A stretch of DNA of 64,000 nucleotides from Rhodoluna sp. (GTDB lineage: Bacteria > Actinomycetota > Actinomycetes > Actinomycetales > Microbacteriaceae): positions 124,001-188,000 of the forward strand of contig JAHEBZ010000003.1 of assembly GCA_024641985.1 (NCBI GenBank). Reading direction: 5' to 3'. Shown here piece after piece: positions 27,323 to 36,797 of the stretch. Below the pieces are notes generated by a model. The model worked only from the letters and a program-made list of their open reading frames with translations. It did no database searches and was not told the DNA's origin. Numbering within the stretch: position 1 is the stretch's first letter; the number at the start of each line of letters is the position of its first letter. The translations under genes were made by a program, and so were the position numbers.

Positions 27323-28303
27323 ATGAGCAAAGCGAGACAGCTAGATTGGCGCACGGTAATTCCGGCGCCGGTAGTGCTCATAAGTGGAGGCGAAGATTTT
27401 CTCGCTGCTAGCGCGATTAGGTCTATTCGGGAGCAACTCAAAGCAATTGACGAGGCTCTCGAGGTTCACGAACTTGAGGCCAACGATTACACTTCTGGCC
27501 AACTTCTAAACCTAACTAGCCCATCGCTTTTTGCCGAGCCAAGGTTAGTTATCATTCGTGGGGTCGAGCGATGCTCTGACGACCTAATCGATGACGCCAT
27601 CACCTATCTAGCTGATCCCACATCTGACACCTGTGTTATTTTGCGTCACAACTCATCTTCGGTGAGGGGCAAGAGAATGCTTGATGCCATTCGTGGGTCT
27701 GAAGTGGCGGTAGAGGTAAGTTGCCTTCCAATAACCAAGGATGCCGATCGACTGAATTTTGTGAATGCCGAGTTTGCGGCGGCGCAGCGCAAGATCAGCC
27801 AGGGTGCGGTGCGGGCGCTTCTCGAAGCGTTTGCCGGCGACATCGCCGAGTTGGCCTCTGCCTGCAGTCAACTCTTGCAAGATAGCTCTGAGACCATTTC
27901 TGAGCAGGTAGTCGACCGCTATTATGGCGGCAGAGTAGAGACGAATGCCTTCAAAGTAGTCGACACCGCACTGTCGGGTCGCGCCAGCGAATCGCTTGCT
28001 CTGCTGCGGCATGCGCTGAGTTCTGGAGCCGACCCTGTTCCTATCGTGGCCGCAATATCGATGAAAATACGTCAACTATCCAAAATCTATGGAAATAGGT
28101 CGGCGTCGGCTCAATCTCTCGGCATGGCACCGTGGCAAGTTGATAAGGCTCGCAAAGATGTAGCCGGTTGGTCTGAAGACGGATTGGCTTTAACTATCCA
28201 GGCCTTAGCAGAAACAGATGCTGCCGTAAAAGGTGCAGAGCGCGACCCAGTTTATTCACTTGAAAAGCTCGTGCACCTGATCGCTAAAAAAGGGCAAAAT
28301 TGA
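27323..28303 (+). CDS. holA: DNA polymerase III delta subunit
   Basis: Opens the beta clamp within the clamp loader. The 326-residue protein has the N-terminal AAA+-like fold without a Walker A lysine, typical of delta: VVLISGGEDFLAASAIRSI (about 17-35), FAEPRLVIIRG near 75, DTCVILRHNS near 105. The C-terminal collar (about 215-326) includes DPVPIVAAISMKIRQL. Presence after comEC is the common bacterial order comEA-comEC-holA. The stop overlaps the following MFS gene. Confidence 0.93.
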   Translation: MSKARQLDWRTVIPAPVVLISGGEDFLAASAIRSIREQLKAIDEALEVHELEANDYTSGQLLNLTSPSLFAEPRLVIIRGVERCSDDLIDDAITYLADPTSDTCVILRHNSSSVRGKRMLDAIRGSEVAVEVSCLPITKDADRLNFVNAEFAAAQRKISQGAVRALLEAFAGDIAELASACSQLLQDSSETISEQVVDRYYGGRVETNAFKVVDTALSGRASESLALLRHALSSGADPVPIVAAISMKIRQLSKIYGNRSASAQSLGMAPWQVDKARKDVAGWSEDGLALTIQALAETDAAVKGAERDPVYSLEKLVHLIAKKGQN

Positions 28304-29514
28304 TGTTGCGCGCTTCGCGGCTCAGCGTGCTAGTGGCATCAGCTTTGTTTTTCATAACTCTTGTTCTTCGACCACCTGTCGCCTCGATTGGTCCGTTATT
28401 GAGCGAGATAGTAGCCGACCTACAGTTGACGTCTCTAATGTCAGGCCTGTTGGCCTCGGCACCAGTTCTTTGCTTCGGAGTTGGTGCTTTCGCAAGTCCA
28501 TGGTTGGTTCGCCGTCTCGGCGTAGATCGGGGCATGTTCGCGGTTCTGGTGGTCATCCTTGTGTCGGTTTCGCTTCGGCTAACTTTGGGTTATCCAGGGT
28601 TACTGCTCGGCACCATCGCGGCGGGGCTTTCCATAGCCATAGCCAATGTGCTTTTGCCCACGGTTGTTCGTGAGCGCTTTCCGAATCACGTGGCCTTGGT
28701 CACCGGAATGTATACGACGGTGCTGGCTGTGTCAGCAAGTTTCGCTGCTTCGGTTGCTGTTCCATCGAGCGAGGCGTTCGGCGGCTGGAAGGCGGCGTTG
28801 GCAGTTTGGATTTTGCCGGCCTTGATCTCGGTTGCTTTATGGGCACCAATCGCGAAAGCAGCCAAATCTCCAGAAAAAGTTTTGCAGGTTCACTCGGTAT
28901 CTGACGCAAAGATAGTCAATCGTTCTCTTCTTGCCTGGGCAATCGTTGGGTTCTTTGGCATACAGTCTTTAGGTTTTTACGCAATTTTGGCTTGGTTGCC
29001 ATCTATGTTGATTGACGTTGGAGTTTCTGCAGCCGATGCTGGCGCCACGCTTGGGCTTGCAACGGCCGTCGGAATTCCGTCAGCGTTTGCCCTTTCGACG
29101 GTAATTCGTAGATTCAAAACCTTGGCATGGTGGTCGTTTGGGGCCAGCCTTGTCACCTTTTTGGGCTTTGCAACCTTGCTGCTGGTCATTGCATCGGCCG
29201 AAAATGGTCAGCCAGTTTCCAGCACGCTGCTCATCATTGCCTGCGTTCTAACCGGTCTAGGGCAGGCAACCACGTTTCCGCTTTCTCTCACATTGATTGG
29301 CACTCGCGCTGGCAGTCAAACTCAAACCACTCAACTGTCTTCGATGTCGCAGGGCTGGGGTTATCTATTGGCAGCCGCAGGCACCTTTATGGTTGGCCTG
29401 CTTAGCGATCTAACCCAAAGTTGGGCTTTGAGCGTTGGCTTATTGGCAGCACTAACACTGTTTCAGGTCGGCTTTGGTTTATATGCCGGCAGACCGGGTC
29501 AAATAAAGGCATAA
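28303..29514 (+). CDS. MFS transporter, CynX/NimT-like
   Basis: About 403 residues and twelve predicted membrane helices, in the branch of CynX, NimT and YycB-like permeases. The segment LRPPVASIGPLLSEI near the end of helix 1 is characteristic of that branch. ATG 28303 overlaps the holA TGA. The substrate cannot be told; family members include cyanate and 2-nitroimidazole exporters. A bidirectional terminator follows and separates it from the convergent rpsT. Confidence 0.85.
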   Translation: MLRASRLSVLVASALFFITLVLRPPVASIGPLLSEIVADLQLTSLMSGLLASAPVLCFGVGAFASPWLVRRLGVDRGMFAVLVVILVSVSLRLTLGYPGLLLGTIAAGLSIAIANVLLPTVVRERFPNHVALVTGMYTTVLAVSASFAASVAVPSSEAFGGWKAALAVWILPALISVALWAPIAKAAKSPEKVLQVHSVSDAKIVNRSLLAWAIVGFFGIQSLGFYAILAWLPSMLIDVGVSAADAGATLGLATAVGIPSAFALSTVIRRFKTLAWWSFGASLVTFLGFATLLLVIASAENGQPVSSTLLIIACVLTGLGQATTFPLSLTLIGTRAGSQTQTTQLSSMSQGWGYLLAAAGTFMVGLLSDLTQSWALSVGLLAALTLFQVGFGLYAGRPGQIKA

Positions 29515-29527
29515 ATAAGGCAAAAAG

Positions 29528-29558
29528 AAAACCCCAAGGCCATCGACCTTGGGGTTTT
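29528..29558 (+). terminator. Bidirectional terminator between MFS gene and rpsT
   Basis: Perfect 12-base stem AAAACCCCAAGG / CCTTGGGGTTTT with a seven-base loop. The T-run at one end and A-run at the other allow use on both strands. Confidence 0.85.
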
Positions 29559-29573
29559 GCTAATTCTTTGAAT

Positions 29574-29834
29574 TTATAGAGCTGAAACCTTTTTAGCGAG
29601 AGCTGACTTGCGGTTTGCAGCGTTGTTCTTGTGAAGAACACCCTTCGAAACTGCCTTGTCTAGCTTCTTTGATGCCAAAGCAAGTGCCGCAGCGGCCGCG
29701 GCCTTGTCGCCAGAAGCGGTTGCTTCGCGAGATGCGCGAATGGCGGTCTTTACCTCGCTGCGAACAGCCTTGTTGCGCTCAGCAGCCTTTAGGTTGGTGC
29801 CGATGCGCTTGATCTGTGACTTGATGTTTGCCAT
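29574..29834 (-). CDS. rpsT: 30S ribosomal protein S20
   Basis: S20 binds 16S rRNA early in assembly. The 86-residue basic, Ala-rich helical protein starts [14 protein letters not shown] and has the typical [26 protein letters not shown] end. It stands alone on the minus strand, next to holA as in many bacteria. The 214-base gap to lepA holds the divergent control region, where I see only a short inverted repeat. Confidence 0.97.
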   Translation of the reverse strand: MANIKSQIKRIGTNLKAAERNKAVRSEVKTAIRASREATASGDKAAAAAALALASKKLDKAVSKGVLHKNNAANRKSALAKKVSAL

Positions 29835-29991
29835 GTTTCACTTTCTTGATTTGCTCGCTGCTTCTGCAGACGTGCGGAACAGTTTCAAAACTTTTGGGAT
29901 TCAGGAAGAACTAGTCATCCTCATCAGCCTCTAACTCTATCAGTTGATTGCAGGTTTGGGCAAGCAAATCCAGCGCCGCGCCGCCGATGGT

Positions 29992-30009
29992 GTGAGAGAA
30001 TAGTCTCAC
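29992..30009. repeat. Inverted repeat upstream of lepA
   Basis: GTGAGA-GAATAG-TCTCAC, six-base arms with a six-base centre, about 40 bases before the lepA start. It could be an operator or a small RNA hairpin; no T-run follows, so it is not an intrinsic terminator. Confidence 0.4.
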
Positions 30010-30047
30010 CGATTTACGGTTCCTTTCAAACAACACAGAGGTTTATT

Positions 30048-31907
30048 TTGTCGCCACGTGCAACTCGTCGTCTTGAGCCAGCCAAGACAGACCCGGCGTT
30101 CATTCGCAACTTCTGCATCATTGCTCACATCGACCACGGAAAATCGACGCTCGCTGACAGAATGTTGCAGTTGACCGGCGTGGTTGATGATCGTTCGATG
30201 CGTGCTCAATATCTAGACCGCATGGATATCGAGCGCGAACGTGGAATCACCATCAAATCGCAGGCAGTTCGCATGCCCTGGGAATTTGAAGGCAACACAT
30301 ACGCACTAAACATGATTGACACACCTGGCCACGTTGACTTCACCTACGAGGTGTCTCGTTCTCTTGCTGCCTGTGAAGGTGCCGTGCTTTTGGTGGATGC
30401 CGCGCAGGGCATCGAAGCCCAAACCTTGGCAAACCTTTACCTGGCCATGGAGAATGACCTCGAGATCATTCCCGTTCTAAACAAGATCGATCTGCCGGCA
30501 GCTCAACCAGAAAAATACGCCGAGGAGTTGGCCAATTTAATTGGCGGAAACCCAGAGGATTGCCTTCGTGTATCCGGCAAAACGGGTATGGGCGTTGACG
30601 CGCTGCTAGACAAAATTGTCGGCACGGTTCCAAACCCTGTTGGTGACCCAAATGCGCCTGCCCGAGCAATGATTTTCGATTCGGTCTACGACTCATACCG
30701 CGGCGTGGTTACCTATGTTCGAATGATCGACGGCCACCTAAAGCCGCGCGAGCAAATCACCATGATGTCTACCAAGGCGGTTCACGAGGCGCTCGAAATA
30801 GGTGTGTCTTCGCCAGAGCCAGAGCCAACCAAGGGTCTAGGTGTAGGTGAAGTTGGTTACCTGATCACAGGCGTAAAGGATGTGCGTCAATCCAAGGTTG
30901 GCGACACCGTTACAACCAAGTTAAACCCGGCCACCGAACCTCTAAAGGGTTATGCAGACCCCAAGCCAATGGTTTTCTCGGGTGTTTACCCGATCGATGG
31001 CTCTGATTACCCAGTGCTTCGTGAGGCTCTCGACAAGTTGAAACTTTCGGACGCCGCTTTGGTCTACGAGCCCGAAACATCTGTGGCGCTTGGTTTCGGT
31101 TTCCGAATCGGTTTCCTTGGTTTGTTGCACCTAGAAATCGTTACCGAACGTCTTGAGCGAGAATTTGGTTTAGATCTAATTGCTACAGCGCCTTCGGTGG
31201 TTTACGAAGTGACTCTTGAAAACGGTGAAGAGATAATCGTCACCAACCCGAGCGAGTTTCCGGGTGGCAAAATCAAGAAAATTATGGAGCCTCTGGTTCG
31301 CGCAACTATTTTGAGCCCCAAAGATTATGTCGGCACCATCATGGAGCTTTGCCAATCGCGTCGCGGAACCATGATCGACATGCAGTACCTGGGTGAAGAT
31401 CGAGTTCAACTCAGATACGAACTGCCGCTTGCAGAAATCGTATTCGACTTCTTCGACCAACTAAAGAGCAAAACAGCCGGTTATGGATCTCTCGACTACG
31501 AAGAAATCGGAATGGCCCAGGGAGACCTGGTCAAAGTTGATCTGTTGTTGCAGGGTGAGCAAGTCGACGCATTTAGTGCCATTGTGCACAAAGACAAGGC
31601 TTATGCCTACGGTGTAATGATCACGGGCAAACTGCGCGAGTTAATTCCGCGCCAACAGTTTGAGGTGCCAATTCAGGCGGCCATCGGTGCTCGAATCATT
31701 GCTCGCGAATCCATTCGCGCCATGCGCAAAGATGTGTTGGCCAAGTGTTATGGCGGCGATATCAGCCGCAAGCGCAAACTACTCGAAAAGCAAAAAGAGG
31801 GTAAAAAGCGCATGAAGACAATTGGTCGCGTTGAAGTTCCTCAAGAGGCTTTCATCGCCGCGCTTTCAACCGATGGCGAGAAAAAGGGCGAAAAGAAGGG
31901 CAAATAG
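30048..31907 (+). CDS. lepA: Elongation factor 4 (LepA)
   Basis: Ribosome-bound translational GTPase that back-translocates or aids 30S assembly. The 619-residue protein has AHIDHGKST (G1, about 26-34), [22 protein letters not shown], then the EF-G-like domains II-V and the LepA-specific C-terminal region ([19 protein letters not shown]). The start codon is TTG 30048, after AGAGGTTTA. Its stop shares a base with the hemW GTG. Confidence 0.96.
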   Translation: MSPRATRRLEPAKTDPAFIRNFCIIAHIDHGKSTLADRMLQLTGVVDDRSMRAQYLDRMDIERERGITIKSQAVRMPWEFEGNTYALNMIDTPGHVDFTYEVSRSLAACEGAVLLVDAAQGIEAQTLANLYLAMENDLEIIPVLNKIDLPAAQPEKYAEELANLIGGNPEDCLRVSGKTGMGVDALLDKIVGTVPNPVGDPNAPARAMIFDSVYDSYRGVVTYVRMIDGHLKPREQITMMSTKAVHEALEIGVSSPEPEPTKGLGVGEVGYLITGVKDVRQSKVGDTVTTKLNPATEPLKGYADPKPMVFSGVYPIDGSDYPVLREALDKLKLSDAALVYEPETSVALGFGFRIGFLGLLHLEIVTERLEREFGLDLIATAPSVVYEVTLENGEEIIVTNPSEFPGGKIKKIMEPLVRATILSPKDYVGTIMELCQSRRGTMIDMQYLGEDRVQLRYELPLAEIVFDFFDQLKSKTAGYGSLDYEEIGMAQGDLVKVDLLLQGEQVDAFSAIVHKDKAYAYGVMITGKLRELIPRQQFEVPIQAAIGARIIARESIRAMRKDVLAKCYGGDISRKRKLLEKQKEGKKRMKTIGRVEVPQEAFIAALSTDGEKKGEKKGK

Positions 31908-33139
31908 TGGCTGGGCCGTTGCCGATCGGCGACCCGGCACCGCTTGACGGCTCGCTTCCAGAGCAAGCATCGATGGGTTCAGATTCTCGAACCTTTCACG
32001 CTTATGTGCACATTCCGTTCTGCCGTGTTCGTTGCGGCTACTGTGATTTCAACACCTACACAGCCAATGAACTCGAAGGCGTGAGTCAAGCATCTTTTGC
32101 AGACCGCCTAATTCAAGAGATCAAGTTCAGCTCTTCGGTTTTACATAATTCCAACGTGCACGCCCGAAAACTAACTTCCATATTCTTTGGTGGCGGCACT
32201 CCAACTCAGCTCGCCGCAGCCGACCTCGTTGGAATACTCGCTGTTCTTCGTGATGCCTTTGGCTTTGCTGAAGGCTGCGAAATTACGACAGAGGCTAACC
32301 CCGACAACGTTGATTTGGCGTATTTGAACGAACTATTTGAAGGCGGTTTTAATCGCGTTTCTTTTGGTATGCAGTCGGCTGTGCCCCAGGTTTTGGCGAC
32401 ACTCGAAAGAACTCATAAACCCGAAAATGTTGCCAAGGCTGTTGCCGCAGCAAAAACTGCTGGCCTGCAAACTTCGGTCGACCTCATCTATGGCGCGCCA
32501 GGCGAGAGCCTCGAGCAGTGGCGAGAATCTTTGGAAGAGGCCATCTCGCTAGACACTGACCACATCTCGGCGTATGCGTTGATAGTCGAAGATGGCACTA
32601 AATTGGCGCGTCAAATTAGAGTTGGCGACTTGCCAGAAGTAGATGAAGATCTGCAGGCCGACAAATACGAGCTTGCCGATGAATTGCTCGGTGCGGCGGG
32701 TTTCAGTTGGTACGAAATTTCGAATTGGTCCAAAACACCTGCAAACGCATCGGCCCACAACCTCTCTTATTGGCTTGGTCAAGATTGGTGGGGTTATGGC
32801 CCCGGAGCACACAGTCACATCGGGGGAGTTCGATGGTGGAATGTAAAACACCCATCGGCATATTCTGGCCGAACGACTCATTTGCAAAGCCCGGCAGCCG
32901 GCCGCGAAACCTTGACAGAATCGGTGCGGCGCGAAGAGCGAGTGCTGCTCGAAATTCGCATCCGTGAAGGCATCTCGGTTGAAGCTTTGAAAGCCGTTTC
33001 GGCAGATGCAGCAAAAATCATTGCGGGGTTGATTGCCGACGAAATGGTTGACCCAAAGTCTGCCCTAGCCGGAAACCTGGTTCTCACGCTTAAGGGAAGA
33101 CTGTTGGCCGACTTTATTGTGAGGCAGTTTTTGGCTTAG
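31907..33139 (+). CDS. hemW: Radical SAM haem chaperone HemW
   Basis: HemW binds haem and a [4Fe-4S] cluster and delivers haem to membrane proteins; it was long misannotated as coproporphyrinogen oxidase HemN. The 410-residue protein has YVHIPFCRVRCGYCDFNTY with the CxxxCxxC cluster (Cys about 43, 47, 50), FFGGGTPTQL and the SFGMQSA pattern. The N-terminal 30 residues before the radical SAM domain are probably a flexible tail. It overlaps the lepA stop, a common lepA-hemW arrangement. Its stop overlaps the convergent DUF4870 stop. Confidence 0.92.
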   Translation: MAGPLPIGDPAPLDGSLPEQASMGSDSRTFHAYVHIPFCRVRCGYCDFNTYTANELEGVSQASFADRLIQEIKFSSSVLHNSNVHARKLTSIFFGGGTPTQLAAADLVGILAVLRDAFGFAEGCEITTEANPDNVDLAYLNELFEGGFNRVSFGMQSAVPQVLATLERTHKPENVAKAVAAAKTAGLQTSVDLIYGAPGESLEQWRESLEEAISLDTDHISAYALIVEDGTKLARQIRVGDLPEVDEDLQADKYELADELLGAAGFSWYEISNWSKTPANASAHNLSYWLGQDWWGYGPGAHSHIGGVRWWNVKHPSAYSGRTTHLQSPAAGRETLTESVRREERVLLEIRIREGISVEALKAVSADAAKIIAGLIADEMVDPKSALAGNLVLTLKGRLLADFIVRQFLA

Positions 33140-33483
33140 GCCTTCAAAAAACGGATTGTTAACGGATAGCGATAAAACTCGCCTTGGCTGGCACGATAAG
33201 CCGCCACAATGCGAAAAATAGTCCAAAAGATTGGCAACGCCCAGATAACTGCCAGGCCAACAATGCTGATGGCTAAAACCGCTGCCGCAAGAACCATGGT
33301 GATTCCAAAATTGAGCGACTCTCGAACGTGGTGTGCCACAAACGGCCCCTTGCCTCTGAAAAGCAGATAGCCCAGCATCGGTGCAAAAAATTCGAAAAAG
33401 ATTCCAAGGATGTGCACGAGCACGGACCAGAGTTTTTCTTCATCTGGAGTAAATTTTGAATTCGCTTCGTAGGGGTTTGACAT
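33136..33483 (-). CDS. DUF4870 (Tic20-like) small membrane protein
   Basis: A 115-residue protein with three hydrophobic segments (about 18-43, 58-80 and 81-93) and the family features PDEEKLWSVLVHILGIF and FVAHHVRESLNFGI. DUF4870 proteins have no proven role. A strong AGGAGG precedes the start (rc 33483). It is the only minus-strand gene between lepA-hemW and hrcA and converges on hemW with overlapping stop codons. Confidence 0.85.
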   Translation of the reverse strand: MSNPYEANSKFTPDEEKLWSVLVHILGIFFEFFAPMLGYLLFRGKGPFVAHHVRESLNFGITMVLAAAVLAISIVGLAVIWALPIFWTIFRIVAAYRASQGEFYRYPLTIRFLKA

Positions 33484-33539
33484 TTTTCCTCCTGATTTGC
33501 TGGTTTCAGCCTACCGACTAGTCGAACCCGCGGGTAATA

Positions 33540-33566
33540 TTGGCACTCAGATACTTAGAGTGCTAG
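33540..33566 (+). promoter_or_regulatory. CIRCE operator (HrcA binding site)
   Basis: TTGGCACTC, nine bases, GAGTGCTAG. It differs from the CIRCE consensus (TTAGCACTC-N9-GAGTGCTAA) by only one base in each arm. It lies just upstream of the hrcA GTG, so HrcA should repress its own hrcA-dnaJ transcript and release it on heat shock. Confidence 0.93.
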
Positions 33567-33580
33567 ATGTGAGGTGAAGT

Positions 33581-34597
33581 GTGATTCCGGAGAGATCTCT
33601 CGAAGTGCTTCGCGCCATTGTTCACGACTACATCGAAAGCAACGAACCAGTGGGTTCTAAATCTTTGGTCGAACGGCATGCGTTTGGCGTTTCTGCCGCC
33701 ACCATTCGAAACGACATGGCTTTTCTAGAAGACGAAGAACTAATTCATGCGCCGCACACCTCAGCCGGCAGAGTTCCGACTGATAAGGGTTATCGCCTGT
33801 TTGTCGATCGTCTAAACGAGGTAAAACCGCTCACCGGTGCCGAGAAGCAAGCCATCGAGTCTTTTATGCAGGGCAGTGCAGACCTAGATGACGTTCTTGG
33901 TCGAACCGTGCGTCTCTTGTCGCAGTTAACCAATCAAGTAGCGATGGTTCAATATCCAACGCTCGGCAAATCGATGGTGCAAACCGTAGAGCTAATTCCG
34001 GTTAGCGAAACCCGATTGCTCCTTATCTTGGTGACCGATTCTGGCAGAGTTCAACAGCATGTGATCGAGCTCGGCGAATCCATCGATCCGCTCTTCACGG
34101 CTGAACTTCGAGCAAAATTAGTTGCTGCTCTCACCGGAGTAGCTCTAACTTCGGTTGCTCAAAAATTGAATGGTTTTGTCGACGGATTCGTGGCTACAAG
34201 AACTGGGCAGGTAAACCTTGTTTTGGAGACTCTCTTCGATCAGGTTGATGCCAACCGCCAAGAAAAAATAATCCTTTCGGGAACATCAAAATTGGCTCGT
34301 CGCGAAGGTGATTTTCCGAGCATCTCGCCGGTTTTAGAAGCCATAGAAGAGCAAGTTGTCTTGCTAAAACTGATCACAGAGATGCAAACCGAAAGTCATG
34401 GCGTTGGAATTCGCATTGGTCGTGAAAACAACGTTGAAGGCCTAAGCAACACCTCAATTTTGGTAAGCGGTTACGAAAACGGGGGCAACGAGATCGCCAA
34501 AATTGGTGTAATCGGGCCGACCCGAATGGATTACTACTCAAACATCGCTGCAGTTAGCGCGGTAGCGCGCTATCTAACTAAGACCCTAGGAAGTTAA
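33581..34597 (+). CDS. hrcA: Heat-inducible transcription repressor HrcA
   Basis: HrcA represses groE and dnaK-type operons through CIRCE, and needs GroEL for activity. The 338-residue protein has an N-terminal winged helix (about 5-75, [40 protein letters not shown]) and the GAF-like domain ([23 protein letters not shown] near the end). GTG 33581 lies 14 bases after the CIRCE site. The stop overlaps the dnaJ start, so the pair is coupled. Confidence 0.96.
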   Translation: MIPERSLEVLRAIVHDYIESNEPVGSKSLVERHAFGVSAATIRNDMAFLEDEELIHAPHTSAGRVPTDKGYRLFVDRLNEVKPLTGAEKQAIESFMQGSADLDDVLGRTVRLLSQLTNQVAMVQYPTLGKSMVQTVELIPVSETRLLLILVTDSGRVQQHVIELGESIDPLFTAELRAKLVAALTGVALTSVAQKLNGFVDGFVATRTGQVNLVLETLFDQVDANRQEKIILSGTSKLARREGDFPSISPVLEAIEEQVVLLKLITEMQTESHGVGIRIGRENNVEGLSNTSILVSGYENGGNEIAKIGVIGPTRMDYYSNIAAVSAVARYLTKTLGS

Positions 34598-35682
34598 TGT
34601 CAGACCACTATGAAGTGCTGGGCGTTGATCGCGGAGCATCCGAAGATCAAATAAAGAAGGCCTATCGCAAGTTAGCCCGTGAATTGCACCCAGATATCAA
34701 CCCGGCACCCGAAGCGCAGGAACGATTCAAGTTAGTGACTCACGCCTACGAGGTTTTGAGTGACTCAGATTCACGGCGCAATTACGACAATGGCGGTAAT
34801 GACCCATTCGGCGGCAATGGCGGCTTTGGCTTCGGAGATATTTTCGACACCTTCTTTGGTGGCGGCCAGCAGCGAGGCCCTAGATCTAGGGCAGAGCGCG
34901 GGCAGGATGCGCTAATTAGGGTTGACCTCACCCTCGAAGAAGTTGTCTTTGGAGTAGACAAATCAATTGAAATCGACACAGCAATCTTGTGTTCGACTTG
35001 CTCTGGTTCGTGTTGCAGACCAGGAACAAGCCCAACTGTTTGCGATATCTGTCGTGGTGCTGGTCAAATTCAACGCCAAGTGCGTTCACTTCTCGGCAAC
35101 GTGGTCACCTCTCAACCTTGCGGAGCCTGCCGTGGTTTCGGTCAAATAATTCCAGAACCTTGTTTGGATTGCCGTGGTCAAGGCCGCGTTCGAGCTAGGC
35201 GAACCATAGACCTGAAAATTCCGGCCGGTGTTGAAGACGGTTTGCGACTTCAACTTAGTGGCCAGGGCGAAGTTGGTTTTGCCGGCGGCCCATCAGGAGA
35301 TTTGTATGTCGATATGTCGGTGAAACCGCACGACACCTTTGGGCGGTTGGCCGACGACCTCACCTGCACCGTTGACGTGCCGTTGCACGATGCAGTGCTT
35401 GGGGCGCTAACTTCGATTGCAACTTTTGATGGCGAAGTCGAAATCGAGATCGAGCCTGGCCAACAAACAGGCGATGTGTTGACTGTCAGGGGCAAGGGTG
35501 TCACTCATCTGCGCGGCTCTGGTCGAGGCGATCTCAAGGTTTCAATTCAAGTAACCACGCCTGTAAAACTCGACTCGAAGCAAAAAGAGCTCTTCCGCTC
35601 CTTGGCTAAATTGCGCAAAGCGGATTCAATCAAGCTGGTCAAACACACATCTGGTTTCTTCTCCTCGAAACGCAAGGGTTAA
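34597..35682 (+). CDS. dnaJ: Chaperone DnaJ
   Basis: J-domain co-chaperone of DnaK. The 361-residue protein has the J domain with HPD at 31-33, a Gly/Phe region (about 67-100), a zinc-finger domain and the two C-terminal client-binding domains ([14 protein letters not shown] onward). Three of the four zinc motifs are regular ([24 protein letters not shown]); the first is CSTCSGSCC, in which the final Gly of CxxCxGxG is a Cys. It follows hrcA as in other actinobacteria (the DnaJ2 branch). Confidence 0.95.
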   Translation: MSDHYEVLGVDRGASEDQIKKAYRKLARELHPDINPAPEAQERFKLVTHAYEVLSDSDSRRNYDNGGNDPFGGNGGFGFGDIFDTFFGGGQQRGPRSRAERGQDALIRVDLTLEEVVFGVDKSIEIDTAILCSTCSGSCCRPGTSPTVCDICRGAGQIQRQVRSLLGNVVTSQPCGACRGFGQIIPEPCLDCRGQGRVRARRTIDLKIPAGVEDGLRLQLSGQGEVGFAGGPSGDLYVDMSVKPHDTFGRLADDLTCTVDVPLHDAVLGALTSIATFDGEVEIEIEPGQQTGDVLTVRGKGVTHLRGSGRGDLKVSIQVTTPVKLDSKQKELFRSLAKLRKADSIKLVKHTSGFFSSKRKG

Positions 35683-35684
35683 TC

Positions 35685-36422
35685 ATGGTTGAACCACTCT
35701 TCAAAACAATTTTCGCAACCGCACCCAAGGTCGGCGAGGTTGTAGCGTTAGGCGGTTCCGAAGGCAAACATGCCGTAGCGGTTCGACGCGTTCGCGAAGG
35801 TGAAGCCATTCAATTTGCTGATGGCACTGGAATTAGGGTGCGTGCAACGGTTACCTCTGTGGGGCAAAACTCGCTTAGTGCAAAAATCTTTGACGTTGAG
35901 ATTGAACAGGCACCATTGGTTCGGTTGACTTTGATTCAAGCACTGGCTAAAGGTGATCGTGATGAATTGGCGGTGCAAGCAGCAACCGAGCTTGGTTGCT
36001 GGGCCGTCATTCCTTGGCAAGCCGAACGTTCAATCAGCAAGTGGGAGGGCGTCAAAATCGGCAAAAGCGTCGACCGCTGGCAGACCATCGTCGCGGAGGC
36101 CGCAAAACAGGCTCTGCGTGTTTTTGAGCCAAAAGTTGCACAGCCAGTCAATTCGAAGCAGTTGGCTGAATGTGTTGAAAATTTCGACACCGTGTTTGTG
36201 CTCGATCCGACTTCAACCGTTGGGCTTGGTTCAATAGCTGAAATCAAATCCAATGTGGCCATCGTGGTAGGCCCAGAGGGTGGCATTAGCGAATCAGAGT
36301 TAACCAACTTTGAGGCCGCCGGAGCCGTGCGGGTTCATCTCGGAAAGCCAATTCTGAGAACTTCAACCGCAGGTGTGGCAGCAATTTCGGTGTTGCAGTC
36401 AAAACTAGGGCTCTGGGGTTAG
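35685..36422 (+). CDS. rsmE: 16S rRNA (uracil(1498)-N3)-methyltransferase
   Basis: SPOUT-class enzyme that methylates U1498 of 16S rRNA. The 245-residue protein has the PUA-like N-terminal part (HAVAVRRVREGEAIQFADG) and the trefoil-knot end with VGPEGGISESEL and LGKPILRTSTAGVAAISVLQ, all typical. Length is normal. It follows dnaJ two bases later and leads into HIT, which has its own -10-like element. Confidence 0.95.
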   Translation: MVEPLFKTIFATAPKVGEVVALGGSEGKHAVAVRRVREGEAIQFADGTGIRVRATVTSVGQNSLSAKIFDVEIEQAPLVRLTLIQALAKGDRDELAVQAATELGCWAVIPWQAERSISKWEGVKIGKSVDRWQTIVAEAAKQALRVFEPKVAQPVNSKQLAECVENFDTVFVLDPTSTVGLGSIAEIKSNVAIVVGPEGGISESELTNFEAAGAVRVHLGKPILRTSTAGVAAISVLQSKLGLWG

Positions 36423-36440
36423 TTTGTCGCCGGGCAAAAC

Positions 36441-36446
36441 TAGACT
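36441..36446 (+). promoter_or_regulatory. Putative -10 element of the HIT-phoH-ybeY run
   Basis: TAGACT ten bases before ATG 36456. Transcription starting near 36453 would leave almost no leader and would exclude the earlier in-frame ATG at 36450. Confidence 0.4.
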
Positions 36447-36455
36447 TGGATGCAT

Positions 36456-36797
36456 ATGAATGAAACTAACTGCATTTTCTGCAAGATTGCCAACGGAGAA
36501 ATCCTTGCCCGGCTAGTTGCTGAAAGTGAACACGCGGTTGCCTTTCACGACATCGCGCCAGCACAGCCAGTGCACGTGCTCATCATTCCTCGTGAACACC
36601 ATGCAAATGTGAGCGATCTAGCCTTTGCTAATCCGGCGGCACTAGTCGACCTGATGCAGTTAGCAAGCAAAATTGCAGCCGAAAACACCAATGGCGCTTT
36701 CAGGTTCACGTTTAACACTGGTGCAGAAGCTGGGCAAACTGTTTTTCACGCACATGGGCACATTCTCAGCAAGCAGCCAAAGGGCTCAATTGACTAA
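36456..36797 (+). CDS. HIT family hydrolase (HinT-like)
   Basis: Nucleotide phosphoramidase-type hydrolase of the histidine triad family. The 113-residue protein starts MNETNCIFCK, has PVHVLIIPREH in the middle, and carries the triad motif HAHGH with His98, His100 and His102. The other ATG, two codons upstream, is less likely given the -10 position. The 3' end overlaps phoH by eight bases in another frame. HIT next to phoH and ybeY is common in actinobacteria. Confidence 0.92.
   Translation: MNETNCIFCKIANGEILARLVAESEHAVAFHDIAPAQPVHVLIIPREHHANVSDLAFANPAALVDLMQLASKIAAENTNGAFRFTFNTGAEAGQTVFHAHGHILSKQPKGSID

Noticed and set aside
31907-33139. Coproporphyrinogen III oxidase HemN
   Set aside because: The linkage to lepA and the overall pattern fit HemW, the haem chaperone; no haem synthesis genes are near.
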